A stretch of 64,000 bases of DNA from Capnocytophaga sp. oral taxon 878 (GTDB lineage: Bacteria > Bacteroidota > Bacteroidia > Flavobacteriales > Flavobacteriaceae), in NCBI RefSeq assembly GCF_002999135.1, contig NZ_CP027229.1:124001-188000 (forward strand). The letters are read 5' to 3'. The position numbers and the translations under genes are program-made. Numbering within the stretch: position 1 is the first letter of the stretch; each line of letters starts with the position of its first letter. This document shows positions 9,720-18,520 of the stretch, piece after piece. The notes under the pieces were generated by a model that was given only the letters and a program-made list of their open reading frames with translations, made no database searches and was not told the DNA's origin.

Positions 9720-10769
9720 TTAATCACGGTTAGAACTTTTGTAACCCCCTCCTCCGTTGGAAGAGCCGCTATTACTGCTGCCGCTACTGTAATTTCCGCC
9801 TGAGTTACCATAGTTTGAGCTTCGGCCTGAGTCGGAATGTGAATTGCTTGATTCATATTGACGTCTTAGCTCATAGCCAGAAGGCTGTTGCTGTCTTGAA
9901 TAGTTGTTGTTATTGTAATTATTGTTGTTATAGCCTGAGCGGTTATAGTTGCCCCTGTTGTAATCATTATATCGGTTAGGGTCGCCACGGCGGTTATCGT
10001 CTCTGATGATAGCGCGGCCGCGAGAGCCACCATACTCGGAGCTATAAGAGCGCCCAGGTTCATAATAATAATCTCTTACCCGAGGGCGGTAATAGTAGTA
10101 ATCGTCGTAATAGTAATATCCTCGGTAGGGGTAATAGCCATAGCCGTAATAGTATGGGCTATAGTAGTATGGGTTATAGCCATAGTATGGATTATAGCCA
10201 TAGTATGGGTTATAGCCATAAGGGCGATAGTAGTAATTATCCCAATAAGGGTCGTAATAACTGTTGTAATAGTTAGCCCAGCCCCAGCCTAATTGGATAC
10301 TAAAGTGAGAGCGATTACGGTAATAGAAAGGGTCGTCATAATATCCCCAGCCGTAGTAGGGGGAAGCCCAAGGACTTCTGTTGTACACATTGACATTGAC
10401 TTGCCCTTGGTTGGAGCCCCAACTGCCATAGGAAGGGGTGTTACCACCTGTATAGGCTTGAGAGCGATAGCTATTCACATCGGTGAAATGTGAGAAGGTA
10501 GTATCGGGTTTTTGCTTGTACTGTTCTGCTTTTTCGCTAAAATAGTCCTTATACTTGTTGGGGGTAGAGGAGTAGAAATTCTCGACATAATAGCGGTCGG
10601 CTACGGGGTTTTCGACAATCTCGAGATACGCAGGGCGTTCGGGGATAGGGTCGCCGTAGATGCCGTCGGAGTAATAATAATAGCCTCCGCAAGACACTAA
10701 TGCTAATGGCAGTGCTGCCAAAAAGGCAGCTCGCATCATTATTTTGCTGATAGTTAAAAGTTTTTTCAT
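9720..10769 (-). CDS. Tyr/Gly/Asn/Ser-rich low-complexity lipoprotein
   Basis: Predicted lipoprotein of 349 residues: signal MKKLLTISKIMMRAAFLA then LALVSCGG, a lipobox with Cys at about 27. The first ~90 mature residues are ordinary. The rest is low-complexity: a Tyr-rich stretch with exact YNPYYG repeats encoded by an 18-bp tandem DNA repeat (10168-10221), then Arg/Tyr-rich and finally Asn- and Ser/Gly-rich tails. No enzyme motif is seen. It precedes the OmpP1-like gene by 12 nt and is probably cotranscribed. An envelope-associated structural role is inference only. Confidence 0.75.
   Translation of the reverse strand: MKKLLTISKIMMRAAFLAALPLALVSCGGYYYYSDGIYGDPIPERPAYLEIVENPVADRYYVENFYSSTPNKYKDYFSEKAEQYKQKPDTTFSHFTDVNSYRSQAYTGGNTPSYGSWGSNQGQVNVNVYNRSPWASPYYGWGYYDDPFYYRNRSHFSIQLGWGWANYYNSYYDPYWDNYYYRPYGYNPYYGYNPYYGYNPYYYSPYYYGYGYYPYRGYYYYDDYYYYRPRVRDYYYEPGRSYSSEYGGSRGRAIIRDDNRRGDPNRYNDYNRGNYNRSGYNNNNYNNNNYSRQQQPSGYELRRQYESSNSHSDSGRSSNYGNSGGNYSSGSSNSGSSNGGGGYKSSNRD
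10168..10221 (-). repeat. 18-bp tandem repeat inside lipoprotein gene (3 copies)
   Basis: Three consecutive 18-bp units reading TATGGGTTATAGCCATAG on the plus strand (the middle unit has one base change) encode YNPYYG units. The in-frame unit length allows copy number to vary without a frameshift. Confidence 0.75.
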
Positions 10770-10918
10770 AGTAATAATTTTTTAGGTGTTAGTTGTTGGG
10801 TGTGAGGTATCGGGGTGAGATATATGCCCTGATAGCTATTGTGCACACAACGTTCGTATTGTTTTTGGGGTGTTAGGTTTTGGGTTTCAGGTTTTGGGGT
10901 GAGATGCGCCACTGAGTA

Positions 10919-10980
10919 CCTGCCTGCTAATACCTTATAAAATAAAGCACAATTATTGTGCCAAAGTTTAGGTAGGCAGG
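10919..10980. repeat. Nested inverted repeats upstream of the lipoprotein gene
   Basis: Outer arms CCTGCCT (10919-10925) and AGGCAGG (10974-10980) enclose an inner palindrome GCACAAT-T-ATTGTGC (10947-10961). It lies about 150 nt upstream of the lipoprotein gene. It could be an operator or a folded RNA leader; there is no direct evidence for either. Confidence 0.4.
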
Positions 10981-10989
10981 GGCTAAGGC

Positions 10990-11290
10990 TTAAGGGCTAA
11001 GAGGGAGAGGCGAAAGAGAAAAAAGCAATGTTATGGGAAAATTGTTGCGGAAAATGTAAAATAAGTGATGAATGGGGAATGATTGAAAATCAGGAGGGTT
11101 ACGTTTATCCTTCGTTTATAGTTCGTTTATAGTTCGTTATTAGTTCGATCAAACTGGGGTGATAATTGGGGTGTATTTTGATTGAGATAAAAATTAGTTG
11201 TTTGGTTTTTAGTGGGTTGTGTTTTTGTAGAAAGAGGAAGGGTATGGGGATAGATTTTTGACAAATCGGCAATAAAAATAGGAAAAGATT
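10990..11290 (+). repeat. Dispersed intergenic repeat, copy A (with 11-bp array)
   Basis: This fills much of the 643-bp gene-free gap 10770-11412. The core is four 11-bp units at 11104-11147 (TTTATCCTTCG, TTTATAGTTCG twice, TTATTAGTTCG). Downstream, near 11265, is ATCGGCAATAAAAATAGG, matching the TTGGCAATAAAAA block of copies B, C and E. Upstream, GGGAGAGG...ATTGTTGCGG is a diverged version of the other flank. A purine-rich tail (11309-11350) follows. No convincing gene is seen; a minus-strand ORF here mostly overlaps the next gene antisense. Confidence 0.7.
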
Positions 11291-11372
11291 GAGAAAATGA
11301 TATTAAACAGGAGGTAGGGGAGAGGAGGGTGGTTGTAGGGGGGTAGGGAGGGGAGTTTGGCATATTATTTGA

Positions 11373-11394
11373 GTTTTGTTTTTGGAAACAAAAC
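11373..11394 (+). other. Hairpin in leader of SIMPL-domain gene
   Basis: Perfect 9-bp stem GTTTTGTTT/AAACAAAAC with a 4-nt TTGG loop, ending 18 nt before the ATG of the next gene. It may be an mRNA 5' stabiliser or protein site; function unknown. Confidence 0.4.
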
Positions 11395-11412
11395 AAATAA
11401 ATATACATTATT

Positions 11413-12093
11413 ATGAAACATTGGTTTATACTTTTTTCACTGCTTACAACTGTGGCAGTAGCGCAAAGCCCCTCGGTAACAGTAGTGGGTGAAGGGGTGG
11501 TATATGTAACTCCTGATGTGGTAAATATATCGGTAAGTGTAGAGCACGAAGGGGATGACCCTAAAATACTACGAGAACGCAATGCTGCTACAGTGGCTAA
11601 AGTGCTTGAAATACTAAGCAAAGAGAAGCTGCCCAAAAGCAGTTACAAGACGACTTATATATCATTACACAAAAATTATAACTACAATTACAACGAGAGT
11701 AATGATGCGAAAAAGACGAATTATCACATTTCACAAGAAATACAAATTAGGATAGATGACCTGACAAAATATGAAACCCTGATGGAAAAGATTTTTGAAG
11801 CAGGAGTGAATAATATTAATAATGTGAGTTTTGATGTGAAAAATAGGGATAAACACACGCAAGAGGCACGCCTATTGGCAGTGGGAGATGCGAAAGCGAA
11901 GGCTACTTTATACGCTTCGGCACTAAATCAAAGCATAGGGAAGGCTATCCAGATAAAAGAAGGGGCTTCCTATTCGGGAATGACGACAGCTAATTTTCAG
12001 ATTAGAGGGGCAGCTCCTAAAAATGCGCCTAGTATAGCTGAAGGCTCTATGACAGTGAGGGCGCAAGTAACAATAGATTTTGAATTGAAATAA
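11413..12093 (+). CDS. SIMPL (DUF541) domain protein, exported
   Basis: The 226-residue product has a signal peptide (MKHWFILFSLLTTVAVAQ) and then a SIMPL/DUF541 domain, recognisable from the opening VTVVGEGVVYVTPDVVNISV and the GDAKAKATLYASAL segment. The family consists of periplasmic or surface oligomeric proteins of poorly defined role. The alternating charged central part (about 75-110) is typical. The start is the only ATG before the signal peptide. The next gene begins 11 nt downstream. Confidence 0.85.
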   Translation: MKHWFILFSLLTTVAVAQSPSVTVVGEGVVYVTPDVVNISVSVEHEGDDPKILRERNAATVAKVLEILSKEKLPKSSYKTTYISLHKNYNYNYNESNDAKKTNYHISQEIQIRIDDLTKYETLMEKIFEAGVNNINNVSFDVKNRDKHTQEARLLAVGDAKAKATLYASALNQSIGKAIQIKEGASYSGMTTANFQIRGAAPKNAPSIAEGSMTVRAQVTIDFELK

Positions 12094-12104
12094 AGTTAGA
12101 GAAT

Positions 12105-12230
12105 ATGAGTGTACAAGAAATTATAGCTTATGGCTTAGTAATTGTAGCTGTTGTTTTTTTGGTTAAAAAACTGTTTTTCAGTAGAAAAAATAAGAGTTGT
12201 AACGGGGGTACAGGCTGTAAATGTGGGTAA
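12105..12230 (+). CDS. FeoB-associated Cys-rich membrane protein (small)
   Basis: A 41-residue ORF: MSVQEIIAYGLVIVAVVFLV forms one membrane helix, followed by a basic stretch (KKLFFSRKNK) and a Cys-rich tail SCNGGTGCKCG. This one-helix plus CxxxxxCxC layout matches the FeoB-associated Cys-rich membrane protein family, thought to assist ferrous iron uptake. It begins 11 nt after the SIMPL gene, so it is probably cotranscribed. No feoA or feoB lies in this window, which is unusual for the family. Confidence 0.8.
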   Translation: MSVQEIIAYGLVIVAVVFLVKKLFFSRKNKSCNGGTGCKCG

Positions 12231-12247
12231 TATGCTTTTAGACAAAT

Positions 12248-12277
12248 TTGTCAGTTATCAAATTTTTCGTACTTTTG
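12248..12277 (+). promoter_or_regulatory. Bacteroidota-type promoter of typA
   Basis: TTG (12248-12250), a 19-nt spacer and TACTTTTG (12270-12277): exact consensus elements, 31 nt before the typA ATG. Confidence 0.8.
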
Positions 12278-12308
12278 CGCCCTCAATTTATTAAAATACA
12301 TTTTTTAT

Positions 12309-14114
12309 ATGACTGCTATTAGGAATATAGCTATTATTGCACACGTTGACCACGGCAAAACTACCCTTGTAGATAAAATATTACATCATTGCGCCCTCTT
12401 CCGCGATAACCAAGAATCGGGAGAGCTTATTTTGGATAACAACGACTTAGAACGCGAACGCGGTATTACCATTCTCTCCAAAAACGTGTCGGTTGTTTAT
12501 AAAGACATCAAAATTAATATTATAGATACGCCAGGCCACGCTGACTTTGGGGGTGAGGTAGAACGCGTACTTAATATGGCTGATGGGGTATTGCTACTGG
12601 TAGATGCCTTTGAGGGTCCAATGCCACAAACACGCTTCGTGCTGCAGAAAGCTATAGAGATGAAACTTAAACCTATAGTGGTTATTAATAAAGTAGATAA
12701 AGAAAACTGTACCCCTGAAGAGGTACACGAGGCTGTATTTGACTTGATGTTTGAGCTTGGTGCTGAGGATTGGCAATTAGACTTCCCTACAGTGTATGGT
12801 TCGGCTAAACAGAACTGGATGTCGGATGATTGGCGTAAGAAGACTGAGAGTATATCGCCGTTGCTAGATATGGTGGTAGAACATATTCCGGCACCTAAGG
12901 TGGAAGAAGGTAGCTTACAGATGCTTATTACTTCATTGGACTACTCGACTTTTACAGGGCGTATAGCTATAGGTAGATTGCATCGTGGGACTTTAAGAGC
13001 AGGTATGAATATATCGCTTGTGAAACGAGATGGAACAGTAGTAAAATCAAAAATAAAAGAACTGCATACTTTTGACGGCTTGGGCAGGAAGAAAGTGGAA
13101 GAAGTACAGGCTGGTGATATTTGTGCTATTGCAGGCTTGGAAGGTTTTGAGATAGGTGATACTATAGCAGACTACGAAAACCCTGAAGCCTTACCTACTA
13201 TTGCTATTGATGAGCCTACGATGAGTATGCTTTTTACTATTAACGATTCGCCTTTCTTTGGTAAAGATGGTAAGTTTGTTACTTCGCGCCATATAAAAGA
13301 GCGCTTGGAGCGAGAGTTGGAAAAGAACCTTGCATTGAGAGTAGAGGCTACTGATAGTGCTGATAAATTTGTAGTGTACGGTAGAGGGGTGTTACACCTT
13401 TCAGTACTTATAGAAACGATGCGCCGAGAAGGGTATGAACTTCAAATAGGTCAGCCGCAGGTAATTATAAAAGAAATAGACGGAGTGAAATGCGAGCCGG
13501 TAGAGGAACTGACTATAGACTTGCCCGAAAACGTAAGCGGTAAGGCTGTGGATTTGGTAACCCTACGCAAAGGAGAAATGCTAAGTATGGAACCTAAAGG
13601 GGAGCGCATGCTTATTAAGTTCTTAATCCCTTCACGTGGTATTATAGGATTGCGCAACCAACTACTTACTGCTACAGCAGGTGAGGCTATTATACACCAT
13701 CGTTTCTTGGAGTTTCAGCCTTATAAAGGAGAAATAGCAGGACGTATTAATGGTTCGCTTATATCAATGGAACAGGGTACTGCGATACCTTACTCACTTG
13801 ATAAACTGCAAGACCGAGGTAAGTTCTTCATCTTCCCTGGTGAGGATATTTATACTGGACAAGTGATAGGTGAAAACTCGCGTAGTGGTGATATAGTGGT
13901 GAATGTGACTAAGACCAAAAAGCTGACGAACGTACGTGCTGCGGGCTCGGACGAGAAAGTGAAATTGGCTCCGCCTATTAAATTCTCACTTGAGGAGGCT
14001 TTGGAATATATTCAGAAGGATGAGTATGTGGAGGTAACGCCTAAGAATATGCGCTTGCGCAAAATATACTTGGATGAGAATGAACGCAAACGCCGTGAAC
14101 GAGAAACAAATTAA
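12309..14114 (+). CDS. typA: Translational GTPase TypA/BipA
   Basis: Ribosome-associated GTPase acting in stress adaptation and ribosome assembly. The 601-residue length is normal. G1 is [15 protein letters not shown]2 lies around [13 protein letters not shown]3 is [14 protein letters not shown] and G4 is VINKVDK. The remainder shows EF-G-like domains II, III and V plus the TypA-specific C-terminal domain ([33 protein letters not shown]). It has its own promoter and a strong terminator (14134-14173). Confidence 0.97.
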   Translation: MTAIRNIAIIAHVDHGKTTLVDKILHHCALFRDNQESGELILDNNDLERERGITILSKNVSVVYKDIKINIIDTPGHADFGGEVERVLNMADGVLLLVDAFEGPMPQTRFVLQKAIEMKLKPIVVINKVDKENCTPEEVHEAVFDLMFELGAEDWQLDFPTVYGSAKQNWMSDDWRKKTESISPLLDMVVEHIPAPKVEEGSLQMLITSLDYSTFTGRIAIGRLHRGTLRAGMNISLVKRDGTVVKSKIKELHTFDGLGRKKVEEVQAGDICAIAGLEGFEIGDTIADYENPEALPTIAIDEPTMSMLFTINDSPFFGKDGKFVTSRHIKERLERELEKNLALRVEATDSADKFVVYGRGVLHLSVLIETMRREGYELQIGQPQVIIKEIDGVKCEPVEELTIDLPENVSGKAVDLVTLRKGEMLSMEPKGERMLIKFLIPSRGIIGLRNQLLTATAGEAIIHHRFLEFQPYKGEIAGRINGSLISMEQGTAIPYSLDKLQDRGKFFIFPGEDIYTGQVIGENSRSGDIVVNVTKTKKLTNVRAAGSDEKVKLAPPIKFSLEEALEYIQKDEYVEVTPKNMRLRKIYLDENERKRRERETN

Positions 14115-14133
14115 GTGATAAATTAAATTGGAT

Positions 14134-14173
14134 ACTTTGCTAAAGTTACTGATACTTTAGCAAAGTTTTTTTT
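14134..14173 (+). terminator. Intrinsic terminator of typA
   Basis: Perfect 13-bp stem ACTTTGCTAAAGT/ACTTTAGCAAAGT with a 7-nt loop and a run of eight T. It ends only 5 nt before the ATG of the following lipoprotein gene. Confidence 0.9.
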
Positions 14174-14178
14174 TAGCT

Positions 14179-14640
14179 ATGAGATATGTGTTTTTAATAT
14201 TTTTGTTTTTGGGGGTGTTTTCTTGTAGAACTTTTCCGGAATACCCTGTAGTATACAACTATGTGTATGACAGTGAAGCTTACTTTAAAGGGAAAGATTG
14301 CTCATTTGTAGGGAAAACAGTGTATAAGGGGAAGCCTTTGCGGGTATCAATAAAAATAGCTGTAGATAGTACTTATTGTGAACCTTCGTTTGCTGATTTT
14401 GATGGGTTGTTTTCTTTTTGTTTAGATACTACGAAAGTGACTGATAATAGTTATATACAGTTTGTGGCAGAGGGTTATGAGCCTAAGCGGTTGTGGTTGC
14501 GTAAGTTTTTAAAATCGGATAAAGTAGTAGAACTTAAAAAAGGTAGTGTTACACGCGAGGAATGGATGCGGTTTCACGAAGGAATACGCTTCTGCGCTCT
14601 TTTTAACGATATTGTAACGGCTCCTGAAGATGAAATTTAG
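14179..14640 (+). CDS. Small lipoprotein of unknown function
   Basis: The 153-residue predicted lipoprotein has the signal MRYVFLIFLFLGVFSC with Cys16 as the likely lipidated residue. The mature part has the feel of a carboxypeptidase-regulatory-like beta-sandwich (KTVYKGKPLRVSIKIAVD, FADFDGLFSFCL, YIQFVAEGYEPKRL), but that is a weak structural guess. The ATG sits 5 nt after the typA terminator T-run, so expression needs readthrough or a promoter inside typA. It is followed by about 620 bp without a gene. Confidence 0.65.
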   Translation: MRYVFLIFLFLGVFSCRTFPEYPVVYNYVYDSEAYFKGKDCSFVGKTVYKGKPLRVSIKIAVDSTYCEPSFADFDGLFSFCLDTTKVTDNSYIQFVAEGYEPKRLWLRKFLKSDKVVELKKGSVTREEWMRFHEGIRFCALFNDIVTAPEDEI

Positions 14641-14799
14641 GGGAGGGGCTTATTGATTGATGTGGAGGTGTTGTTATGGGGGATTGGATAAAATAGGAAT
14701 AGTAGTTGCTTTTTAGCATTTATAATTTAAAAAGAATTATCGGCTCAATGAAAAAGGAGGGTGGTATTTGCCTACTAAGGAATTGAGGTGGTGTTCTTT

Positions 14800-15145
14800 T
14801 TTTTGTTTATATGCAAGGGCAAGAGGGAGAGGAGGGGAGGTGATGAGGAAAATGTAGTGTTTTGGGGATTTTGTTGTGAATTTCGCAAAGAGAAAGTTTA
14901 GGGGAGGAAGGGTTGATTATCAGTGAAGTAACTCTTATAGTTCGTTTATAGTTCGTTTATCCTTCGTTATAGGTTCGTTTAAAGTAGGTGAGAGATAAGG
15001 GATAAGAGGTAAGAGGGTGGGGGTGTAATAGACTGATTATTAGGTAAGAGATAAGAGGTGAGAGGTAGGAGAGAGAGGATGGGTGTTTTTGAGATATTGG
15101 CAATGAAAAAGGGAAAAGGGTGAGAATTTTTTTGTAGTGAGGGGG
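14800..15145 (+). repeat. Dispersed intergenic repeat, copy B (with 11-bp array)
   Basis: Main content of the gene-free stretch 14641-15262. Upstream block: GAGGAAAATGTAGTG followed by GGGGATTTTGTTGTGAA (about 14840-14880). Core: four 11-bp units at 14934-14977 (CTTATAGTTCG, TTTATAGTTCG, TTTATCCTTCG, TTATAGGTTCG). Then a purine-rich segment with AGGTAAGAG-type short repeats, and the downstream block GATATTGGCAATGAAAAA near 15090-15110. The blocks occur in the same order as in copy C. A minus-strand ORF across it looks spurious because of repeats. Confidence 0.75.
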
Positions 15146-15187
15146 TGGGTTTTGGGAGTAGAGGGAGAGAGAAAAGTAAAAATAAAT

Positions 15188-15218
15188 TTGCACACTTAAA
15201 AAAAAGGTTGTACTTTTG
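15188..15218 (+). promoter_or_regulatory. Promoter of rpsO
   Basis: TTG (15188-15190), a 20-nt spacer and TACTTTTG (15211-15218), 44 nt before the rpsO ATG. Confidence 0.75.
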
Positions 15219-15262
15219 CAGCCGAAAAACTCGTACATAATAATCATTAAATTAATATTGGA

Positions 15263-15532
15263 ATGTATTTAACAAAAGAAGTAAAAGCGGATATCTTTAA
15301 GAAACACGCAGGTTCGGAGACGAACACAGGTTCAGCAGAAGGGCAAATAGCTCTGTTTACCTTCAGAATTAATCACCTTACACAGCACCTAAAGGTAAAT
15401 CGTAAAGATTTTAATACGGAGCGTTCATTGGTGAGATTGGTAGGTAAACGTCGTCGTTTGCTTGATTATTTGAAAAATACGGATATTGAAAGATATCGTG
15501 CTATTATCAAAGAGCTAAACATCAGAAAATAA
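15263..15532 (+). CDS. rpsO: 30S ribosomal protein S15
   Basis: Primary 16S rRNA-binding protein of the small subunit. Its 89 residues are the normal length, and the signature is clear: TGSAEGQIALFTFRINHLTQHL, LVRLVGKRRRLLDYLK and ERYRAIIKELNIRK. It lies directly upstream of pnp, the widely conserved rpsO-pnp order, though here a terminator separates the two genes. Confidence 0.98.
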   Translation: MYLTKEVKADIFKKHAGSETNTGSAEGQIALFTFRINHLTQHLKVNRKDFNTERSLVRLVGKRRRLLDYLKNTDIERYRAIIKELNIRK

Positions 15533-15540
15533 GCAGATAC

Positions 15541-15565
15541 AAGGAGGCTTTGTGCCTCCTTTTGT
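15541..15565 (+). terminator. Intrinsic terminator between rpsO and pnp
   Basis: 8-bp stem AAGGAGGC/GCCTCCTT with a 5-nt loop, then TTGTTT. It starts 8 nt after the rpsO stop. It may only partly terminate, since pnp follows within 90 nt and I see no clear promoter there. Confidence 0.75.
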
Positions 15566-15649
15566 TTATTACAGCAGTTTTTCATTGGTTACCCCCCACA
15601 GCCCACAACAACACAACAAATATTGATTAAATAAATAAGAATTAAGAGA

Positions 15650-17875
15650 ATGATTCCAGAAGTAAAAAAAGAAATCATTGAATTAGGTGATGGTCGTACC
15701 ATCACTATTGAAACAGGCAAGTTGGCAAAGCAAGCTGACGGTGCTGTTGTGGTGCAAATGGGCAAGGCTATGCTATTGGCGACGGTAGTATCGGCTCGAG
15801 AAATCAATCCAGAAACTGACTTTTTGCCTCTTACGGTAGATTATCGTGAAAAGTTTGCGGCTGCGGGGCGTTTTCCTGGTGGCTTTTTTAAACGTGAAGC
15901 GCGCCCTAGTGATCAAGAAATCCTTACGATGCGCTTGGTAGACCGAGTATTGCGTCCGTTGTTTCCTAAGGATTATCACGCTGAGACACAGGTGATGATT
16001 CAGCTTATTTCGCACGATGAGAATGTGATGCCAGATGCTTTGGCGGGGCTTGCGGCTTCGGCTTGTTTGGCGGTATCGGACATTCCGTTTGATGGACCTA
16101 TTTCGGAAGTGCGAGTAGGGCGTGTGGATGGTAAGTTTATCATAAACCCAAGCCGTGAGCAGTTGGAAGTATCGGACATAGATATTATGGTAGGAGCTTC
16201 AAAAGACTTCGTAGCGATGGTAGAGGGAGAGATGGATGAGGTGAGCGAAAAGGATATGGCAGAGGCTATTAAATTTGCTCACGAAGCTATCAAACCACAT
16301 ATTGAGGCACAATTACGTTTGGCAGAAAAGGTAGGTAAGACAGAAAAACGTACTTATGAGCCAGAAGTAGAAAATGAAGAAGTAAAAGCTAAAGTGTACA
16401 ATTTGGCTTATACCAAATGCTATGCAATAGCTAAAGAGAATACTACAAAACAAGAACGCGGTGAGAAATTCAGCGCAGTGAAAGAGGAGTGTTTGGCACT
16501 TTTCAGTGAAGAGGAGTTGGAAGAGCTAACGCCTATCATTACTCGTTATTTTGAGGATGCTGAGAAAGAAGCGGTGCGCAACCTTATTTTGGATGAAAAT
16601 ATTCGTTTGGATGGTCGTAATACAACCCAAATACGCCCTATCTGGTGTGAGGTAGGTTACTTACCATCGGCACATGGTTCATCAATATTTACACGAGGTG
16701 AGACCCAATCACTTACTACTGTTACTTTGGGTACCTCACGTGAGGCTAATGTTATTGACCTTCCTTCGGAACAAGGGGAAGAGCGTTTCTACTTGCATTA
16801 TAACTTCCCTCCATTCTCGACTGGTGAGGCACGTCCGTTAAGAGGTACTTCACGCCGTGAGATAGGACACGGGAACTTAGCACAACGCGCTCTTAAGCGT
16901 ATGATACCAGAGGATTGCCCATATACAGTGCGTGTGGTATCGGAGATATTGGAATCTAACGGTTCATCATCAATGGCTACGGTATGTGCTGGTACTTTGG
17001 CACTAATGGATGCTGGGGTGCAAATGGTAAAACCAGTATCGGGGATTGCTATGGGGCTTATAAGTGATGGTGAGCGCTATGCAGTGCTTTCGGATATTTT
17101 GGGTGATGAAGACCACCTTGGTGATATGGACTTTAAGGTTACTGGTACTGCTGATGGTATTACCGCTTGCCAAATGGATATAAAAATTAAAGGTCTGTCA
17201 TACGAAATATTAGAAAAAGCCTTGAACCAAGCACGTGAAGGGCGTATGCATATTTTGGGTAGAATAACTGATACTATAGCAGAACCTAACCCAACAGTGA
17301 AACCTCACGCTCCTAAGATTGTGAAGATGGATATGCCTAAAGAATACATTGGAGCATTCATAGGAACTGGTGGTAAAAATATTCAAGACTTACAAGCACG
17401 TACTAACACTACTATTGTGGTAGAAGAGGTAGGTGAACTAGGTATTGTAGAGATTTTAGGTACTGATGCAGCTGGCATACAAGAAGCCATAGACGCAGTA
17501 AATGCAGTGAAATTTGAGCCTGTAGAAGGAGAAACTTATACTGTGAAAGTAGTGCGCTTGGTAGAGTTTGGTGCTTTTGTAGAGTTTGTACCAGGTAAAG
17601 ACTCATTGCTTCATATCTCGGAAGTATCGTGGGATAGAGTAGAGAAAATAGAAGATGCCCTTAAAGAAGGTGATATTATAGAGGTGAAATATCTTGGTAT
17701 AGATCCTAAAACTAAGAAGACGAGAGTATCACGCAAGGCTTTATTACCACGTCCGCCACGTGAAGACCGCCCAGCGAGAGAAGACCGCCCAAGAACGGAT
17801 AAACCTTTTAATGGCAAACCACGTAATGATCGTAATAAAGGATATAACAATCAGCAAAAATCACGAGAAGAATAG
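15650..17875 (+). CDS. pnp: Polyribonucleotide nucleotidyltransferase (PNPase)
   Basis: Phosphorolytic 3'-5' exoribonuclease of the RNA degradation machinery. The 741-residue product has two RNase PH domains (first about 1-230 with [20 protein letters not shown]; second about 310-550 with [15 protein letters not shown]), a KH domain ([15 protein letters not shown]) and an S1 domain ([23 protein letters not shown]). The charged Arg/Pro-rich tail ([17 protein letters not shown]) is variable among relatives. Downstream is a strong terminator. Confidence 0.98.
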   Translation: MIPEVKKEIIELGDGRTITIETGKLAKQADGAVVVQMGKAMLLATVVSAREINPETDFLPLTVDYREKFAAAGRFPGGFFKREARPSDQEILTMRLVDRVLRPLFPKDYHAETQVMIQLISHDENVMPDALAGLAASACLAVSDIPFDGPISEVRVGRVDGKFIINPSREQLEVSDIDIMVGASKDFVAMVEGEMDEVSEKDMAEAIKFAHEAIKPHIEAQLRLAEKVGKTEKRTYEPEVENEEVKAKVYNLAYTKCYAIAKENTTKQERGEKFSAVKEECLALFSEEELEELTPIITRYFEDAEKEAVRNLILDENIRLDGRNTTQIRPIWCEVGYLPSAHGSSIFTRGETQSLTTVTLGTSREANVIDLPSEQGEERFYLHYNFPPFSTGEARPLRGTSRREIGHGNLAQRALKRMIPEDCPYTVRVVSEILESNGSSSMATVCAGTLALMDAGVQMVKPVSGIAMGLISDGERYAVLSDILGDEDHLGDMDFKVTGTADGITACQMDIKIKGLSYEILEKALNQAREGRMHILGRITDTIAEPNPTVKPHAPKIVKMDMPKEYIGAFIGTGGKNIQDLQARTNTTIVVEEVGELGIVEILGTDAAGIQEAIDAVNAVKFEPVEGETYTVKVVRLVEFGAFVEFVPGKDSLLHISEVSWDRVEKIEDALKEGDIIEVKYLGIDPKTKKTRVSRKALLPRPPREDRPAREDRPRTDKPFNGKPRNDRNKGYNNQQKSREE

Positions 17876-17922
17876 GCGTATGAGTTTGTTATGATAGTTA
17901 GTTCATGATTAATAAATTATTT

Positions 17923-17960
17923 AGACCGAAAACTAGTTACAAAGTTTTCGGTCTTTTTTT
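17923..17960 (+). terminator. Intrinsic terminator of pnp
   Basis: Perfect 12-bp stem AGACCGAAAACT/AGTTTTCGGTCT with an 8-nt loop, followed by a T-run to 17960. Confidence 0.9.
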
Positions 17961-17961
17961 A

Positions 17962-17991
17962 TTGGTAATTCAAAAAAATGAAGTACTTTTG
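17962..17991 (+). promoter_or_regulatory. Promoter of the Sel1-like gene
   Basis: TTG (17962-17964), a 19-nt spacer and TACTTTTG (17984-17991), directly after the pnp terminator and 22 nt before the next ATG. Confidence 0.78.
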
Positions 17992-18013
17992 CCTTTAGAA
18001 TAATAATGATGAG

Positions 18014-18517
18014 ATGGTTAAAAGGATATTATTTTTCTTGTGTTTTTTGGTAACAGTAGGGGTATTTGCACAAGCATATAAAGAAGACCCTATAAAGTTA
18101 AAAAAGCTAGCTAAGAAAGGGCAGCCTAAAGATATGTATAAATATGCTGAATATCTTTTGAGAAACAAACCTAATGGACTTAAAAAAGATTTGGAGGTAG
18201 CCCTTACATATTATGAAAAAGCAGCCAAACACGATTATATACCAGCCTTAATGGCTTTGGCAGATTTTTGGGTTACATCTGAAGAGGAGGAGCATATCTA
18301 CTTAGGACTTAAATATTTAATAGAAGCTTGTGATAATTTGTATCCCACAGCTTGTGAGATATTGCAAAAAATGGATTACGAGGAGGCTAAAAAAGGTATA
18401 ACACCTAAATTTAGAGATTACCTTTGGGATGAATTTGAGTCCCATAAAGACCCCTATTTAAAACCTAACCGATATAAGGTTGTGCGAGATTTATATAGGA
18501 AAGGTAAAGAAGAATAG
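18014..18517 (+). CDS. Exported Sel1/TPR-like repeat protein
   Basis: The 167-residue product has a signal peptide (MVKRILFFLCFLVTVGVFAQ). The mature part resembles Sel1-like helical repeats: MYKYAEYLLRN, VALTYYEKAAKHDYIPALMALADF and LGLKYLIEACDNLYPTACEI. Such repeats form protein-binding solenoids; the partner is unknown. The stop codon is 3 nt before the next gene, indicating translational coupling or at least an operon with the HXXEE protein. Confidence 0.65.
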   Translation: MVKRILFFLCFLVTVGVFAQAYKEDPIKLKKLAKKGQPKDMYKYAEYLLRNKPNGLKKDLEVALTYYEKAAKHDYIPALMALADFWVTSEEEEHIYLGLKYLIEACDNLYPTACEILQKMDYEEAKKGITPKFRDYLWDEFESHKDPYLKPNRYKVVRDLYRKGKEE

Positions 18518-18520
18518 CTT

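Noticed and set aside
11104..11147. 11-bp tandem arrays as a CRISPR or plasmid-type origin iterons
   Set aside because: Units are contiguous without spacers, so not CRISPR. No replication gene or DnaA boxes nearby, and five dispersed copies argue against an origin.
11127..11636. 169-residue minus-strand ORF across copy A and the SIMPL gene start
   Set aside because: Low-complexity Ser/Thr/Pro sequence antisense to a real gene and to repeat DNA; no promoter or family.
14957..15247. 96-residue minus-strand ORF in the gap before rpsO
   Set aside because: Translation of purine-rich repeats (Ser/Leu/Pro-rich) and no start signals; part of repeat copy B.
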